Shown here: positions 44,170 through 54,438 of the stretch, piece after piece
Layout: the number at the start of each line of letters is the position of its first letter
Numbering within the stretch: the first letter of the stretch is position 1
Source of the DNA: Microvirga lupini
GTDB lineage: Bacteria; Pseudomonadota; Alphaproteobacteria; Rhizobiales; Beijerinckiaceae
Assembly (NCBI GenBank): GCA_000517005.1
Contig: KI912090.1
Coordinates: forward strand, 9,273 to 73,272
Direction of reading: 5' to 3'
DNA length: 64,000 nt
The notes under the pieces: model-generated
The model's database searches: none
What the model was told of the DNA's origin: nothing
The model's input: the letters and a program-made list of their open reading frames with translations, nothing else
Program-made: the position numbers and the translations under genes

Positions 44170-46728
44170 GTGCGTCGGGTCTTGATCTCCTCTCTACTGG
44201 CCATTCAGGCGCTCAGTGCGCAGAACGCTCTCGCACAGGCGCCTTTCAGCATGTCGCCCGGCGCGCCGAGCTCTTCCCCGGCGACCCGGCCTGCACAGCA
44301 GCAGGAACCGGCGCAACAGGCTCCGTCGGCAGCCCCTTTCGAGATGCGCCAGCCAGGCGCGACGCCCCCGACGCCGCCTCCCGCCGCACAGCCTGCGCCG
44401 CCCGCCGGCACCACAACGCCTTTCACCATAAACCCCCAGCGTCCGGCCCCGGCATCTCCCCCGGCGCAGACCGGGTCAGCTCCTGCCAGACCCGCAACGG
44501 GAGCCCTGGCGCCCCGCAACGCTGCGCGCATCGAACGCCCCGTCCTTCCCTTCGAAACAATCCGCCTCGAGGGTGAGACGGATGCGAGATCCTGGACCGT
44601 TCACCTCACCCAGGACGAGGCAGCGAGCGGCGCCAGCATCGCGCTCGGCTATAAGAACGCCGTCGTGGTGATGCCCGAAGGATCGCGCCTGAGGGTTGCG
44701 ATCAACGGCGAAGCCGTCATCGACACGCCGATCTCGTCGTCCAGCGACATCAAGCGCGTGACCGCCTCGATCCGCCCCGGCCTCCTGCGGGCGGGGCAGA
44801 ACATCATCCGCATGGAAGCCTTCCAGCGCCACCGGACGGACTGTACCATTGAGGCCACCTACGAGCTTTGGACGGATGTGGACTCGGCTTCCACGAAGCT
44901 CGTCTTCGCCGAAGGCGCCACCAAGACATTGCGCGGCCTTGACGATCTGCCTGCCGTCGGCGTCGACAATACGGGGGTGACGACGATCCGGGTGGTCGCC
45001 CCCAAGATCTACCGCCCCGAAATCCGCGACCGACTGCTGCGCCTCGTGCAGCTCGTCGCCCTCCGCGGACGCTATGCCCATCCCGTGATCCAGGTGGTGG
45101 AATCCGATCCCGGTCCCTCTCCCGTCGGCACGATCAAGGTAGCGATGGGCCTGGCCAGCGAGCTGCGCGGCCTGATTGCGGGCGTGCCGGATGCCGCCAC
45201 GATCCAGCCGCTGACCATGATGATGCAGGAACCAGGCTCCCTGGGTTCCACCCTGGTCGTTTCCGGGCCGACCTGGCAGGATCTCGACACGGCCATCGGC
45301 ATCGTCGGAACGCGCGGCATCAACGCCGCACAGGCCGACCGCGGCATGATCGACACCGCCTCGTGGCAATGGCCGGAAGTTCCGACCGCCTTCGGCGCGC
45401 ACTCCTTCCGCTTTGCGGATCTCGGCGTGCCGACGCAGGAATTCTCCGGTCGGCGGCTGAAGACCAGGTTTTCCATCAACCTGCCCCCGGATTTCTACGC
45501 CACGGAATATGGCGAGGCCGTCCTGCATCTGGACGCAGCTTACACGTCGGCCGTGCGGCCGGGCAGCTATGTCAACGTGTTCGTCAACGGCATGATCAGC
45601 ACGCAGATGACGATCACCTCGCAAGGAGACATCGTCCGGCGGCATAACATCAGAGTGCCTCTCAAGAACTTCAAATCCGGGCTCAACCACATCACCGTTG
45701 AGGCCATCCTGCTGACGGATGCCGATGAGCGCTGCGCGCCAGGCGAGACCTTGTCCGAGACCAACCGCTTCGTCCTGTTCGACACCAGCACGATCGAGTT
45801 TCCGACCTATGGGCGCATCGGACGCCTGCCGGATCTTGCCGTCCTGAGCGCAGGCCGCTTCCCGGACGAGGATCTTCCGACGACTGTGGTTCTGGCCCGG
45901 CCCGATCCCCTGAACTATTCTGCAGCCGGCACCCTGCTCGCCCGCATGGCGCGCAGCGCCGGTTCTCCTGTGCGCGCGCAGTTCGCAAACGCAGCCTCGG
46001 CGGACGACGAATCCGTGCTTTTCATCGGCGCCGTCGATCAGATCCCCGCAGGCCTGCTCAACCGCGTGAAGGTGTCGGAGCACCTGCGCATGATCTGGCC
46101 TTCGACGCCGACAGCGGGTGATAGGCCCGGCCAGCAGATGGCCAGCACGGATTTCAGCCTTCCCGCCGCTCAGGTCTCTCCGGACCGCTTGGCCACCGCC
46201 TCGACGGACGAGATCCGCAAGCGCTGGTCGGAAACATTCCAAAGGCGCGGCATTCTTCAGCAGACGATCGGCACCGTGCAGGACTGGCTGGAAAAGACAT
46301 TCAGCCTCTCTCTCAGTTCCCTGTCGCTGGACGAGCGCACCGATGCGCCCTACGAGCCGCCGCAGCGCGCTTCCCTGCTGGTTGCGCAAAGCCGCACCGA
46401 AGCATCCGGGGTCTGGACCCTCGTGACGGCCCGAACGGACAAGGCTCTAGCGGAGGAAACGGCTCGTCTGGCCAACCCGATGCTCTGGTCGCAGGTCGCA
46501 GGGCGCGCCATCGCGCTCGAGCCCAGGGAGATGAAGCTGCAGGTCGAACCCATCAAGGACTATCGCTTCGTGCAGACGCAGCCACCGTCCCTGGCGAACC
46601 TGCGCCTCGTCGCGGCAAACTGGATGTCCGCCAACATTCTCCCCTACGCCCTTCTCATGCTGGCTTGCTGTACGTTCCTGGGCATTGCAACCTCTCTGCT
46701 CCTGAACCGCCTGGGACGCCGGTCATGA
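44170..46728 (+). CDS. bcsB: Cellulose synthase periplasmic subunit
   Basis: An 852-residue periplasmic partner of BcsA that guides the nascent glucan. A signal peptide (cleavage near ALAQA) is followed by an unusually long Pro/Ala/Gln-rich linker to about residue 115, then the BcsB domains (PFETIRLEGETDARSWTVHL; RTDCTIEATYELWTD; ERCAPGETLSETNRFVLFDT). One C-terminal helix (ILPYALLMLACCTFLGIAT) anchors it beside BcsA. The start is GTG with AGAGGT upstream. Its stop codon overlaps the bcsZ start as ATGA. Confidence 0.95.
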   Translation: MRRVLISSLLAIQALSAQNALAQAPFSMSPGAPSSSPATRPAQQQEPAQQAPSAAPFEMRQPGATPPTPPPAAQPAPPAGTTTPFTINPQRPAPASPPAQTGSAPARPATGALAPRNAARIERPVLPFETIRLEGETDARSWTVHLTQDEAASGASIALGYKNAVVVMPEGSRLRVAINGEAVIDTPISSSSDIKRVTASIRPGLLRAGQNIIRMEAFQRHRTDCTIEATYELWTDVDSASTKLVFAEGATKTLRGLDDLPAVGVDNTGVTTIRVVAPKIYRPEIRDRLLRLVQLVALRGRYAHPVIQVVESDPGPSPVGTIKVAMGLASELRGLIAGVPDAATIQPLTMMMQEPGSLGSTLVVSGPTWQDLDTAIGIVGTRGINAAQADRGMIDTASWQWPEVPTAFGAHSFRFADLGVPTQEFSGRRLKTRFSINLPPDFYATEYGEAVLHLDAAYTSAVRPGSYVNVFVNGMISTQMTITSQGDIVRRHNIRVPLKNFKSGLNHITVEAILLTDADERCAPGETLSETNRFVLFDTSTIEFPTYGRIGRLPDLAVLSAGRFPDEDLPTTVVLARPDPLNYSAAGTLLARMARSAGSPVRAQFANAASADDESVLFIGAVDQIPAGLLNRVKVSEHLRMIWPSTPTAGDRPGQQMASTDFSLPAAQVSPDRLATASTDEIRKRWSETFQRRGILQQTIGTVQDWLEKTFSLSLSSLSLDERTDAPYEPPQRASLLVAQSRTEASGVWTLVTARTDKALAEETARLANPMLWSQVAGRAIALEPREMKLQVEPIKDYRFVQTQPPSLANLRLVAANWMSANILPYALLMLACCTFLGIATSLLLNRLGRRS

Positions 46729-47822
46729 CGATCCGAATGCCTCGGCCTCTTCAGCTCCTGCCCTGGCTCTTTGCCGCCTTCTTCCTTCTCGTGGCGTCGA
46801 TGGCATTCTCTCAGAGCCTCTCCGTCCAGCCTTTGAACCTAGTAGGCACCATTTCTCCGGCTGATTGGGAGGCTTATCGCTCCCGATTCGTGGAGGACAA
46901 CGGGCGCGTGGTTGATACGGCCAACGGCAATATCAGCCACAGCGAGGGGCAGGGATACGGTTTGCTGCTAGCCCTGGCTGCGGGCGACAGACGCTCCTTC
47001 GAGCAGATCTGGAACTTCACCTTTACCGAACTTCTCATCCGGGACGATGGCCTGGCCGCTTGGAAATGGGATCCCAGCAGCAAGCCGCGGGTCACCGACC
47101 GCAACAATGCAAGCGATGGCGATCTTCTCATCGCCTATGCGCTGGCGAAGGCGGGCGCAGTCTGGCAGGAACCCCGCTACAGGACAGCCGCGCAGAAGCT
47201 CGCCAAAGCCATCGGCAAGAACACGTTCAGCCGCAGCGGACGATCTATGATTCTCCTGCCCGGCGCCCAGGGCTTCGGTGCCGGCGATCGCCCCGATGGT
47301 CCGGTCATCAATCTCTCCTACTGGGTCTTCGAAACCTTTCCGGTGCTGGCGGCCCTCGCGCCCGAGTATGAATGGAGCCACGTCTGGCGGGACGGCGTGA
47401 TGCTGCTGCAGCAGGCGACCTCGGGCCGCGTCAGGCTTCCTGCCGACTGGATCTCGCTTCAGAATGGGCTCCAGCCTCAACCGGCGGATGGCTTTCCTCC
47501 CGAGTTCGGTTACAACTCGTTAAGGATACCGCTTTACCTGTTGAGAGCAGGGATGACTGACATGGAGTGGCTGAGGGCTCTCAAGCAGCGCTGGTCTGCG
47601 GAGAACGAAGGAGTTACCGTGGTCAATGTGGTGACCGGACAGGTCCGGGAGCGACTAACCGATCAGGGCTACGCCATTCTGCCCGCAGCTCTCGCCTGTG
47701 CGCTTGACGGAACACCTGTTCCAGAAGCGCTGAAGACCTTCGAGCCGAGCCTCTATTACCCGTCGACCCTGTATCTTTTGGCGAAATCCCTGCTCGGTGA
47801 AAAATATCCGCAATGCGTCTAG
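46725..47822 (+). CDS. bcsZ: Periplasmic endoglucanase (GH8)
   Basis: A 365-residue family-8 glycosidase that trims misfolded or tangled glucan during cellulose export. The signal peptide ends near AFSQS. The proton-donor Glu lies in ISHSEGQGYGLLLALAAGD, and a further active-site Asp in NNASDGDLLIAYALAKAG. YWVFETFPVLAALAP and FGYNSLRIPLYLLRAG are also GH8 patterns. The ATG at 46725 overlaps the bcsB stop codon; the longer frame from 46665 is inside bcsB. The 3' end overlaps bcsK by 10 bp. Confidence 0.95.
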   Translation: MTIRMPRPLQLLPWLFAAFFLLVASMAFSQSLSVQPLNLVGTISPADWEAYRSRFVEDNGRVVDTANGNISHSEGQGYGLLLALAAGDRRSFEQIWNFTFTELLIRDDGLAAWKWDPSSKPRVTDRNNASDGDLLIAYALAKAGAVWQEPRYRTAAQKLAKAIGKNTFSRSGRSMILLPGAQGFGAGDRPDGPVINLSYWVFETFPVLAALAPEYEWSHVWRDGVMLLQQATSGRVRLPADWISLQNGLQPQPADGFPPEFGYNSLRIPLYLLRAGMTDMEWLRALKQRWSAENEGVTVVNVVTGQVRERLTDQGYAILPAALACALDGTPVPEALKTFEPSLYYPSTLYLLAKSLLGEKYPQCV

Positions 47823-49930
47823 TCGGCAGTGCCATAACGATTGCGGTTGCAATCCTGGGCTTCGCGGCTATCGCGCAGCAGACGGGCTCCGGCAGCGGCC
47901 AGCCGCCTGCCGAATCGCCGCCGACGACGCCTCCGGCCAACGGATCACAGCCTCAGGTCGATGAATCCGCTCTGCGCTACTTCGCATCCCAGGGCGATAC
48001 CCGCCGGGTGAATGCGGAAATCGCACGGCTGCGCGCGCTCTATCCCAATTGGACTCCCCCCAGCGACCTGTCGCAGCTCTCGGCAGGGGCCGGCGCTGCG
48101 GCGCCCGATCCACTCATCGAGCGCCTCTGGAACCTCTATCGCGAAGACCGAATCGCCGAGGTCCGCGCCGCCATCGCCGAACGTCAGACCTCCGACCCGA
48201 ACTGGAAGGCCCCCGAAGAGCTGATCGCGGCTCTCGATACGGTCGAGGCGCGCCGCCGCCTGACCAATGCGTCCGACACAGGCCAATGGCGCACGGTGCT
48301 GCAGGTGGCGACGGAAACACCGAGCCTCCTGACCTGCATGAACGTGGACGTGATGTGGCGGGTGGCGGAAGCCTTCGCCCGGACAGACCAGCCGAACCGG
48401 ACGCGGGATGTCTATACCTATCTCCTGCAAAACTGCGCCAACCCGGGCGAGCGCCTGGCCACCCTGCAGAAGGCCCTGACCTTGCTGCCCGAGCAGCAGG
48501 TGACCGCCCTGCTGCAGTTCGAGCGCAAGACCGGCGAGACGCCGGACGATTTCAGCTCCATCCGGGACGAACTGGCCCGCCGCCGGGTCGAGCGAGCCTC
48601 CCTCGACAGCAAGACGACTGCATCGGCCGAGGATCTCGCCGTGGTCGAGCGGCTGATCCAGAACACGAATGAAGTCGGCCCCGTGCTGATCCTCGGATGG
48701 TACAATTACCACCACGGCAATCCGGCGCGGGCGCTCGAATTGTTCAAGACGGCCCTTGACCGCAACGGCGGAGCGAAGGCGGCGGAAGGCTACGCCATGT
48801 CGCTGCGCGCGCTCGAGCGGCTCTCGGATGCGGAGGCCTTCGCCTATGAATGGCGCGAGCGCGCGCCCGAGAACATGAAGATCTATCTCGACGTGGCGAC
48901 GGCGCTCCTCAGCCAGGATCCGCCGCCGCGCCTCGAACCGCAGGTCCTTGCGCGGATCGTCCCGGTCGTCACGGCACAGCGCTTCTCCGACGCGGCCCAG
49001 GCCCTGGGCTGGTACTCCTACAACACGGAGCAGATTCGCACGGCGCGCGACTGGTTCCGCACGGCCCTGACCTGGAAAGCGGACGACGAACCCTCCGCCT
49101 ATGGATTGGCCCTGTCGACCCAGCGCCTGAACGATCGCGCCGGCTTCAACGCCGTGGTCGCTCAATGGCGAAGCCGCTCGCAGCGCATCGCCGACCTGGC
49201 CGATGGGATCAATCCGGCCTCCAGGCGGCAGCCTGCCGCCACACGGCCTGTTGTCGCGCAGGTCCCCACGGCGCAGCCTCTCGAGAGCACTCCTCTGCCG
49301 GTTCAACCCCGCCAGGTCACCGTCGAACGGGTCGAGACCGAGCAGACTTTCTCCCGGACCGAAGACAATGTCCGCCGCAGGCAGACCCAGGCCCGGTCCG
49401 CCCTCGGGCGCAATTGCGCCATGACGCGCAATCCGACTGGCCTATCCGGCGACGCTGCCCTCACCCGCGGCTGGTGCCTCATGGAGATCAACCGTCCCAT
49501 GGAGGCCGTGGCCGCCTTCGATCAGGCTATCGCCTCCGGCAGCAGCCGCACTCGCGAGGAGGCTGCCTACGGCAAGTCCCTTGCCTATCTGCGCAAGAAC
49601 CTGACGTCCGAGGCGGCCATTGCTGCCGCCGAGGCGCCGCAGACCCGTGAGCGCCGGGTGGAGCTCGGGGCCTCGATCCTGACCCAGCGTGCGCTGGCGG
49701 CCTATCGCGACGGGCGCTATGTGGAAACCCTCCTCGCCCTGAGCGAGCGAGCCCGGCTCGTCCCGGAACAGAACGATCTTCTGCTCATCCGCGGCTGGTC
49801 CTATCTCAAGCTCGGTCGCTACGACGATGCGGAGAAGATTTTCCGTGCCGTTCAGCAGACGGGATATTCAGAGGAAGCCGCTGCCGGATTGAACGCCATT
49901 GCCGAAGTCACTGGCCAGATGCGCTACTAG
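47813..49930 (+). CDS. bcsK: TPR-rich cellulose synthesis protein (BcsK type)
   Basis: A 705-residue secreted TPR protein. A signal peptide (AITIAVAILGFAAIAQ) and a Pro/Ser-rich linker precede degenerate tetratricopeptide repeats through the rest of the chain (e.g. VLILGWYNYHHGNPARALEL; LLLIRGWSYLKLGRYDDAEK at the end). It resembles the periplasmic TPR part of BcsC but lacks the C-terminal β-barrel that makes BcsC an outer-membrane pore. This matches the BcsK described for BcsC-less operons of the Agrobacterium kind. It probably organises the export path in the periplasm; the pore is unknown. A palindromic repeat follows immediately. Confidence 0.85.
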   Translation: MRLVGSAITIAVAILGFAAIAQQTGSGSGQPPAESPPTTPPANGSQPQVDESALRYFASQGDTRRVNAEIARLRALYPNWTPPSDLSQLSAGAGAAAPDPLIERLWNLYREDRIAEVRAAIAERQTSDPNWKAPEELIAALDTVEARRRLTNASDTGQWRTVLQVATETPSLLTCMNVDVMWRVAEAFARTDQPNRTRDVYTYLLQNCANPGERLATLQKALTLLPEQQVTALLQFERKTGETPDDFSSIRDELARRRVERASLDSKTTASAEDLAVVERLIQNTNEVGPVLILGWYNYHHGNPARALELFKTALDRNGGAKAAEGYAMSLRALERLSDAEAFAYEWRERAPENMKIYLDVATALLSQDPPPRLEPQVLARIVPVVTAQRFSDAAQALGWYSYNTEQIRTARDWFRTALTWKADDEPSAYGLALSTQRLNDRAGFNAVVAQWRSRSQRIADLADGINPASRRQPAATRPVVAQVPTAQPLESTPLPVQPRQVTVERVETEQTFSRTEDNVRRRQTQARSALGRNCAMTRNPTGLSGDAALTRGWCLMEINRPMEAVAAFDQAIASGSSRTREEAAYGKSLAYLRKNLTSEAAIAAAEAPQTRERRVELGASILTQRALAAYRDGRYVETLLALSERARLVPEQNDLLLIRGWSYLKLGRYDDAEKIFRAVQQTGYSEEAAAGLNAIAEVTGQMRY

Positions 49931-49940
49931 TTGCTGGCCT

Positions 49941-50096
49941 CTAGCGCATCGTGCGGACCCGAAGGGCCACGTCAGTGAAAAGTGGACCCGGTTTTCGTTG
50001 ACGCGGACCTCCGGTTCCGCTCCGAACGATGCGCCAGTCAAGAGAAGGAGCATCGGACCCAAAAGTGCAAATCCACTTTTGGGTCCGATGCTCTAG
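49941..50096. repeat. GCATCG-family palindromic repeat, full copy
   Basis: A 156-bp element bounded by CTAG at both ends. The left part starts CTAGCGCATCGTGCGGACCC. The right part is a perfect 20-bp hairpin (50048-50067 and 50074-50093, loop CAAATC) whose arm reads GAGCATCGGACCCAAAAGTG. It separates the cellulose and chemosensory operons and could terminate transcripts in both directions. Related copies are at 12297 and 15004. Confidence 0.75.
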
Positions 50097-50179
50097 ATGG
50101 TTGCCAGACCAAGCTTCGCACCTATTTAATGATCGAATGGGCTTCAGGCCTCTCGTTTCCCTCCCTCGACCCGAATTCC

Positions 50180-50686
50180 ATGACCAGCTTGCAGATCATC
50201 GTGTTCGACGTGTGCGGCACCGCCTGTGCCTTGCACCGGACCGCTGTGCGCGAGTTTCTGCCGCTGCCTCACCTGTGGCGCCCCCCGGCCCTGCCCCGTC
50301 CGGTGGCGGGCTTCTTCAATCTGGGCGGCCATGCGGTTCCGGTCCTTCGGCTCGATGTGCTGTTCGGCCTCCAGCGGGCTGAGAAGGACGCCGAGGAGGA
50401 TCTCTATCAGCATCTGATCCTCATTGATCGGTTCAATGCATCGGGAACGTCTGCCCTCCTCGTCGATCGGGTTCTCGATGTTGCGAGCGTGGATCCATCC
50501 CGACTTTCATCCGTCAGAGAAGAGGGCACCTTGAACGGCTGCGTCGAGGCGGAGGTCACGTGGGACAACCGGCTCGTCCACCTGCTTTCGGTCGAGCGCA
50601 TCCTCCTCGCCGAGGAGCAGCAGGCTCTGGCGGAACTCGGACGCCAGGCCCAGAACCGGCTCAGCGAATGGGCGGTCCAGGCCTGA
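50180..50686 (+). CDS. cheW: CheW-type adaptor (WspB position)
   Basis: A 168-residue CheW scaffold that links a chemoreceptor to the CheA kinase. The β-barrel patterns are TSLQIIVFDVCGTACALHRT, VAGFFNLGGHAVPVLRLDVL and LYQHLILIDRFNASGTSALL. It is first in the Wsp-like operon. No strong ribosome site marks the start; ATG 50180 begins at the domain, while ATG 50129 adds 17 residues and a GTG at 49982 would start inside the repeat. Its stop overlaps the CheR start (TGATG). Confidence 0.88.
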   Translation: MTSLQIIVFDVCGTACALHRTAVREFLPLPHLWRPPALPRPVAGFFNLGGHAVPVLRLDVLFGLQRAEKDAEEDLYQHLILIDRFNASGTSALLVDRVLDVASVDPSRLSSVREEGTLNGCVEAEVTWDNRLVHLLSVERILLAEEQQALAELGRQAQNRLSEWAVQA

Positions 50687-52131
50687 TGGCCGCACGCGCT
50701 TCCGCCGCCCCGCTGATCGATGCCGGTTTTCCCGAACTGAAAAGCCGCATCATCGAGCGCACGGGACATTTCTACTATCAGGACAAGGACGACCTGCTCT
50801 GGGAGCGCGTACGCAAGCGCCTGCGTGCGACGGGACTTCCCGATTCGATTCAGTATCTGAATCTCCTGAACGATGCGATTTCGGGTCCTGTCGAATGGGG
50901 CAAGCTGGAAACCGAAATCACCATCGGCGAGACCTTCTTCTTCCGCTACGCGGAGCAGTTTGCAGCCCTGCGCGATACGATCCTGCCCGAGCTCATCGAG
51001 AGAAAGAGCGCCACGCGGCGGCTGCGGATCTGGAGCGCAGGATGTTCAACCGGAGCGGAACCCTATTCTCTCGCGATCCTCGTCAACGAGATTCTCGGCG
51101 AGAGTCTTGAAACATGGCGTGTCAGCATCGTCGGCACGGACATCAATGACAGCTTCCTCAACCTTGCCAGGCAGGCGCGGTTCGGGAAGTGGGCGCTTCG
51201 GTCCATGCCCGCTGGCGAAAGAGAACGCTACTTCCTGAGTGCGGGAAAGGACCAATGGCAGGTGCGGCCGCAATTCCGCTCCCTGGTCCGCTTCGAGAAG
51301 CACAATCTCCTGAGTCTTCTCGATGGAACCTCGCCGCTTGAGTTCACCGATTTCGATCTGATCCTCTGCCGAAACGTCCTGATCTACTTTCATCCGGACA
51401 CCGTGATCCGGATCGTCGAGGCCCTGCGCGACCGCCTCGCGGAGAGAGGCTGGATGCTGCTGGGCCATGCGGAGCCCAATCCTGCCTTTTCCGCCATGAT
51501 GCAGACCCTGAATCTGCCGGGGACGGTAGCCTATCGATCCGGCTCAAAGGAGGAAACCTCTGCAATCCCGTCCTTCGAGCAGCTCAAACTGCCTCTGAGG
51601 GATCCTGCACCGCTTCTGCCCGCTCCGAAGCCGGTAGAACGAGCAAAGCGGCAAGTCCCCCCACGACCGGCAACGATTTCTCCCAAGGCCCCTCTCTCTC
51701 CCGCTGCCCCTCAGGCTCCGGATGCCTTGCTGGACGAGGTCAAAGCCCAAGCCAATTCCGGCGATTTCGCCGCGGCCGATGCTCTCTGCCGGAAGGCCCT
51801 TGCCGTTCAGCCCCTGAACGCCAGCCTTCACTTCTACCATGGCCTCATCCTGCAGGCGCTCAGGCGGCCCGATGAAGCTGAGAACAGCTTCCTTAAAAGC
51901 ATCTATCTCGATAAAAGCTTTGCCATGGCTCATTACCACCTCGGACTGCTGCTGCTCGCAGAAAGGCGATCCGGTCCTGGCCGGCGCGCTCTGACCAATG
52001 CGGCCCGCATTGCGGCAGCGATGCCTGACGACCGCCTGCTCGACGAGGCGGACGGTCTCACCGCCCTGGAACTGCGCAATCTGGTCCGCATCCACCTTGA
52101 AGCGGCAATGCCGTCCAAGCGCCGGAGATGA
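50686..52131 (+). CDS. cheR: CheR methyltransferase with TPR domain (WspC type)
   Basis: A 481-residue glutamate methyltransferase that modifies the chemoreceptor of this array. The N-terminal helical domain (FPELKSRIIERTGHFYYQ) and the SAM-binding motif SAGCSTGAEPYSLAILVNE are typical, with LILCRNVLIYFHPDTV near residue 220. After a Pro-rich linker (about 300-345) come TPRs (residues about 355-440; LHFYHGLILQALRRPDEAE). CheR plus TPR is the WspC architecture rather than that of flagellar CheR. The start at 50686 shares a base with the cheW stop codon. Confidence 0.93.
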   Translation: MAARASAAPLIDAGFPELKSRIIERTGHFYYQDKDDLLWERVRKRLRATGLPDSIQYLNLLNDAISGPVEWGKLETEITIGETFFFRYAEQFAALRDTILPELIERKSATRRLRIWSAGCSTGAEPYSLAILVNEILGESLETWRVSIVGTDINDSFLNLARQARFGKWALRSMPAGERERYFLSAGKDQWQVRPQFRSLVRFEKHNLLSLLDGTSPLEFTDFDLILCRNVLIYFHPDTVIRIVEALRDRLAERGWMLLGHAEPNPAFSAMMQTLNLPGTVAYRSGSKEETSAIPSFEQLKLPLRDPAPLLPAPKPVERAKRQVPPRPATISPKAPLSPAAPQAPDALLDEVKAQANSGDFAAADALCRKALAVQPLNASLHFYHGLILQALRRPDEAENSFLKSIYLDKSFAMAHYHLGLLLLAERRSGPGRRALTNAARIAAAMPDDRLLDEADGLTALELRNLVRIHLEAAMPSKRRR

Positions 52132-52733
52132 CCATGGCGAAATCGGTGCGTCGCAAATTGAGGCAGATGGAACAGATCCGCATTCGCTCCGCCGAGGAAC
52201 GCGTGCAGCAGATCCTCGACGAGCGCACGGAACGCCTTGCAGCTCGAAAGAATGCGGCAGCCGTTCCGGCACAAGCATTGCCCCGCGCCCTGGTCTGCGG
52301 CGCGGGCCGCGAGCGCTTCGGTCTTCCGATCGATGTCGTAGCGGAGGTTCTGCCGTCTCAAAATTGCATGCCCGTTCCCGATGGGCCGCCGGCCCTGATC
52401 GGCCTGTTCGGGCGGGGCGGGCGGCTGGTCAGCGTGATCGATCTTGCCCTCGCGCTAGGACTTGAACCTTCCTCCTCGGATGACGAAAGCCACCATTTGG
52501 TCCTGCTGCGGCGGGATCAGCCGCAGGTGGCGCTCAGAGTCGAGCGCGCTTATGCGGTCGCGGACATCCTGCCTCTGACAGGCGAGGAGGCCGCAGGTTT
52601 CCGCAACGACGCCGTCATCGGCTATGGCAAGGTTCAATCCGGCTCTGCCGACCACGACGAAACGCTCTCTCTTCTCGATACCGAACGCCTCCTGCGCCCC
52701 TTCCTGCCAACATCCTCTGTTCCTGGAGTCTGA
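52128..52733 (+). CDS. cheW: CheW-type adaptor (WspD position)
   Basis: A 201-residue CheW protein with an extra N-terminal helical extension of about 45 residues ([20 protein letters not shown]), as in WspD. The domain includes [20 protein letters not shown] and [20 protein letters not shown]. The ATG at 52128 overlaps the cheR stop codon. Two CheW proteins in one operon is the usual Wsp layout. Confidence 0.9.
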   Translation: MTMAKSVRRKLRQMEQIRIRSAEERVQQILDERTERLAARKNAAAVPAQALPRALVCGAGRERFGLPIDVVAEVLPSQNCMPVPDGPPALIGLFGRGGRLVSVIDLALALGLEPSSSDDESHHLVLLRRDQPQVALRVERAYAVADILPLTGEEAAGFRNDAVIGYGKVQSGSADHDETLSLLDTERLLRPFLPTSSVPGV

Positions 52734-52734
52734 C

Positions 52735-54411
52735 GTGACGATCTCGATCGCCAACCGCATTCTTCTCGGCTTCGCCGTCATCGTCGCGCTGATGGTCGGC
52801 CTTGGCGTCTATGCCATCAACCAGCTCGACGACGTCCGACAATCGACGGAGACGATCGTGACGCGCGATCTGGCCCTGATGCGTCAGATCGAAGATCTTG
52901 GCGACCTGCAGAACAACATGCGGGGCGTGCGGGAGGATATGCTCTCCCGCTTCTTCCTGCGTTCGCTCGGTCAGCAGCAGGCTGCCAGCGACGATCTGAT
53001 CCGCTCCTGGGAACAGCAGGCCGCCGCGACCGAAGCCTCCATGGCGCAAGCTATTGCAACAGTGAATGATTTTGCCGCGCAGTCGGTCACGTCGCAGAGG
53101 GCGGAAGCCTGGCGACGCATCACCGAGATTCTCAATCGTGCCAACGGAGACCTGCGTCAGATCCGTTCCTCGACTGAACGGCAATTCGCGGCCCAGCAGA
53201 GCAATGACCTTGCAGCAGTGGCCGCTACCCAGAATGCCCTGAATGCCAGCCGCGAATCCTGGAACAGGAACCTGGTGCAAGCCCGTAGTGTCCTGGGTGA
53301 GGCGATCACGATCGGACAGAGACGGATCGGCGAGGTTTACGAGCAGAGCCGGATGTCGATCATCCTGGCGGTGGCTGGTGCTGCGCTTCTGAGCATCCTC
53401 ATCACTTATGCCCTGCGCTCCTCCATCACGGGACCGCTCGGCACCTTCATGAACTTCGTCGAAAGAGTCGGACGCGGCGAGCTCGGAGGTCAGATGGCCG
53501 TCACCGGCAAGGACGAGATCGGGCATCTCGGTGCGACCCTCAACACCATGGTCGAAGGCCTGCGCCAGCTCGCGCAACAGAGCCGCGAGGCGACCGAGAA
53601 CCTGAATGCCGCAGCGGCGGAAATCCGTGCTTCGACCCAGGAACAGGCTGCCTCCGTCGAGGAACAATTGGCCGCCGTTCAGGAGACCGCCGCGACCGTG
53701 GATGAGATCACCCATTCAGGCACGCAGATCGGAAAACGTGCACAGGAAGTCATCGCATCAGCACAGGCAGCGGCACAGACCAGCATGTCGGGTCTGCAGG
53801 CTGTCGAGGAAACCGCACGCGCCATGGATGCCATCCGCGAGCAGGCGGAAGCGGTGGCAGAAAACATCGTCGCCTTGAGCGAGAAGACGCAGGCCGTCGG
53901 CGAGATCATCACATCGGTCAACGATATTTCCGAGCGTACACATCTTCTCGCTCTCAACGCCGCCATCGAGGCCGCCGCAGCCGGCGAGAATGGCCGCAGC
54001 TTCGCGGTGGTCGCCTCCGAGATGAAGACGCTTGCCGATCAGGCGAAGGATGCGACGCTTCAGGTGCGCTCGATCTTGGGCGACATCCAGCGCGGCATCA
54101 ATTCATCCGTGATGCTCACGGAAGAGGCCGTGAAGCGCGTCGCCGCCGGCAAGGAGCGGACGGACATCACCCAGCACACCATCACCGGCATCTCCGGCCA
54201 GATCCAGGAAAGCGTCCAGACCTTCCAGCAGATCATCGCCTCGACCAACCAGCAGCAGCTCGGCATCGAGCAGGTGATGGGTGCTCTCCAGAACATCCGC
54301 CAGGCAAGCCAGCAGACGGCCGCCGGCACCCGCCAGCTCGATACGGCGGCGGCCAATTTGTCCAGCCTTGCGCAGCAGTTGCTCGGCCTTGCCGAGCGCT
54401 ATCGCCTGTAA
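52735..54411 (+). CDS. Methyl-accepting chemoreceptor (WspA position)
   Basis: A 558-residue chemoreceptor. Helix 1 (about 8-28) and helix 2 (about 203-225; [20 protein letters not shown]) bracket a periplasmic four-helix-bundle sensor of roughly 175 residues. A HAMP domain follows, then the kinase-control hairpin with its tip near [20 protein letters not shown] and [20 protein letters not shown], which resembles WspA. The start is GTG at 52735, two bases past the cheW stop, with CTGGAGTC upstream. The frame continues open upstream, but that part overlaps cheW. Confidence 0.92.
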   Translation: MTISIANRILLGFAVIVALMVGLGVYAINQLDDVRQSTETIVTRDLALMRQIEDLGDLQNNMRGVREDMLSRFFLRSLGQQQAASDDLIRSWEQQAAATEASMAQAIATVNDFAAQSVTSQRAEAWRRITEILNRANGDLRQIRSSTERQFAAQQSNDLAAVAATQNALNASRESWNRNLVQARSVLGEAITIGQRRIGEVYEQSRMSIILAVAGAALLSILITYALRSSITGPLGTFMNFVERVGRGELGGQMAVTGKDEIGHLGATLNTMVEGLRQLAQQSREATENLNAAAAEIRASTQEQAASVEEQLAAVQETAATVDEITHSGTQIGKRAQEVIASAQAAAQTSMSGLQAVEETARAMDAIREQAEAVAENIVALSEKTQAVGEIITSVNDISERTHLLALNAAIEAAAAGENGRSFAVVASEMKTLADQAKDATLQVRSILGDIQRGINSSVMLTEEAVKRVAAGKERTDITQHTITGISGQIQESVQTFQQIIASTNQQQLGIEQVMGALQNIRQASQQTAAGTRQLDTAAANLSSLAQQLLGLAERYRL

Positions 54412-54438
54412 GCGATCGATGGTAGGGACGCGCGTTTC

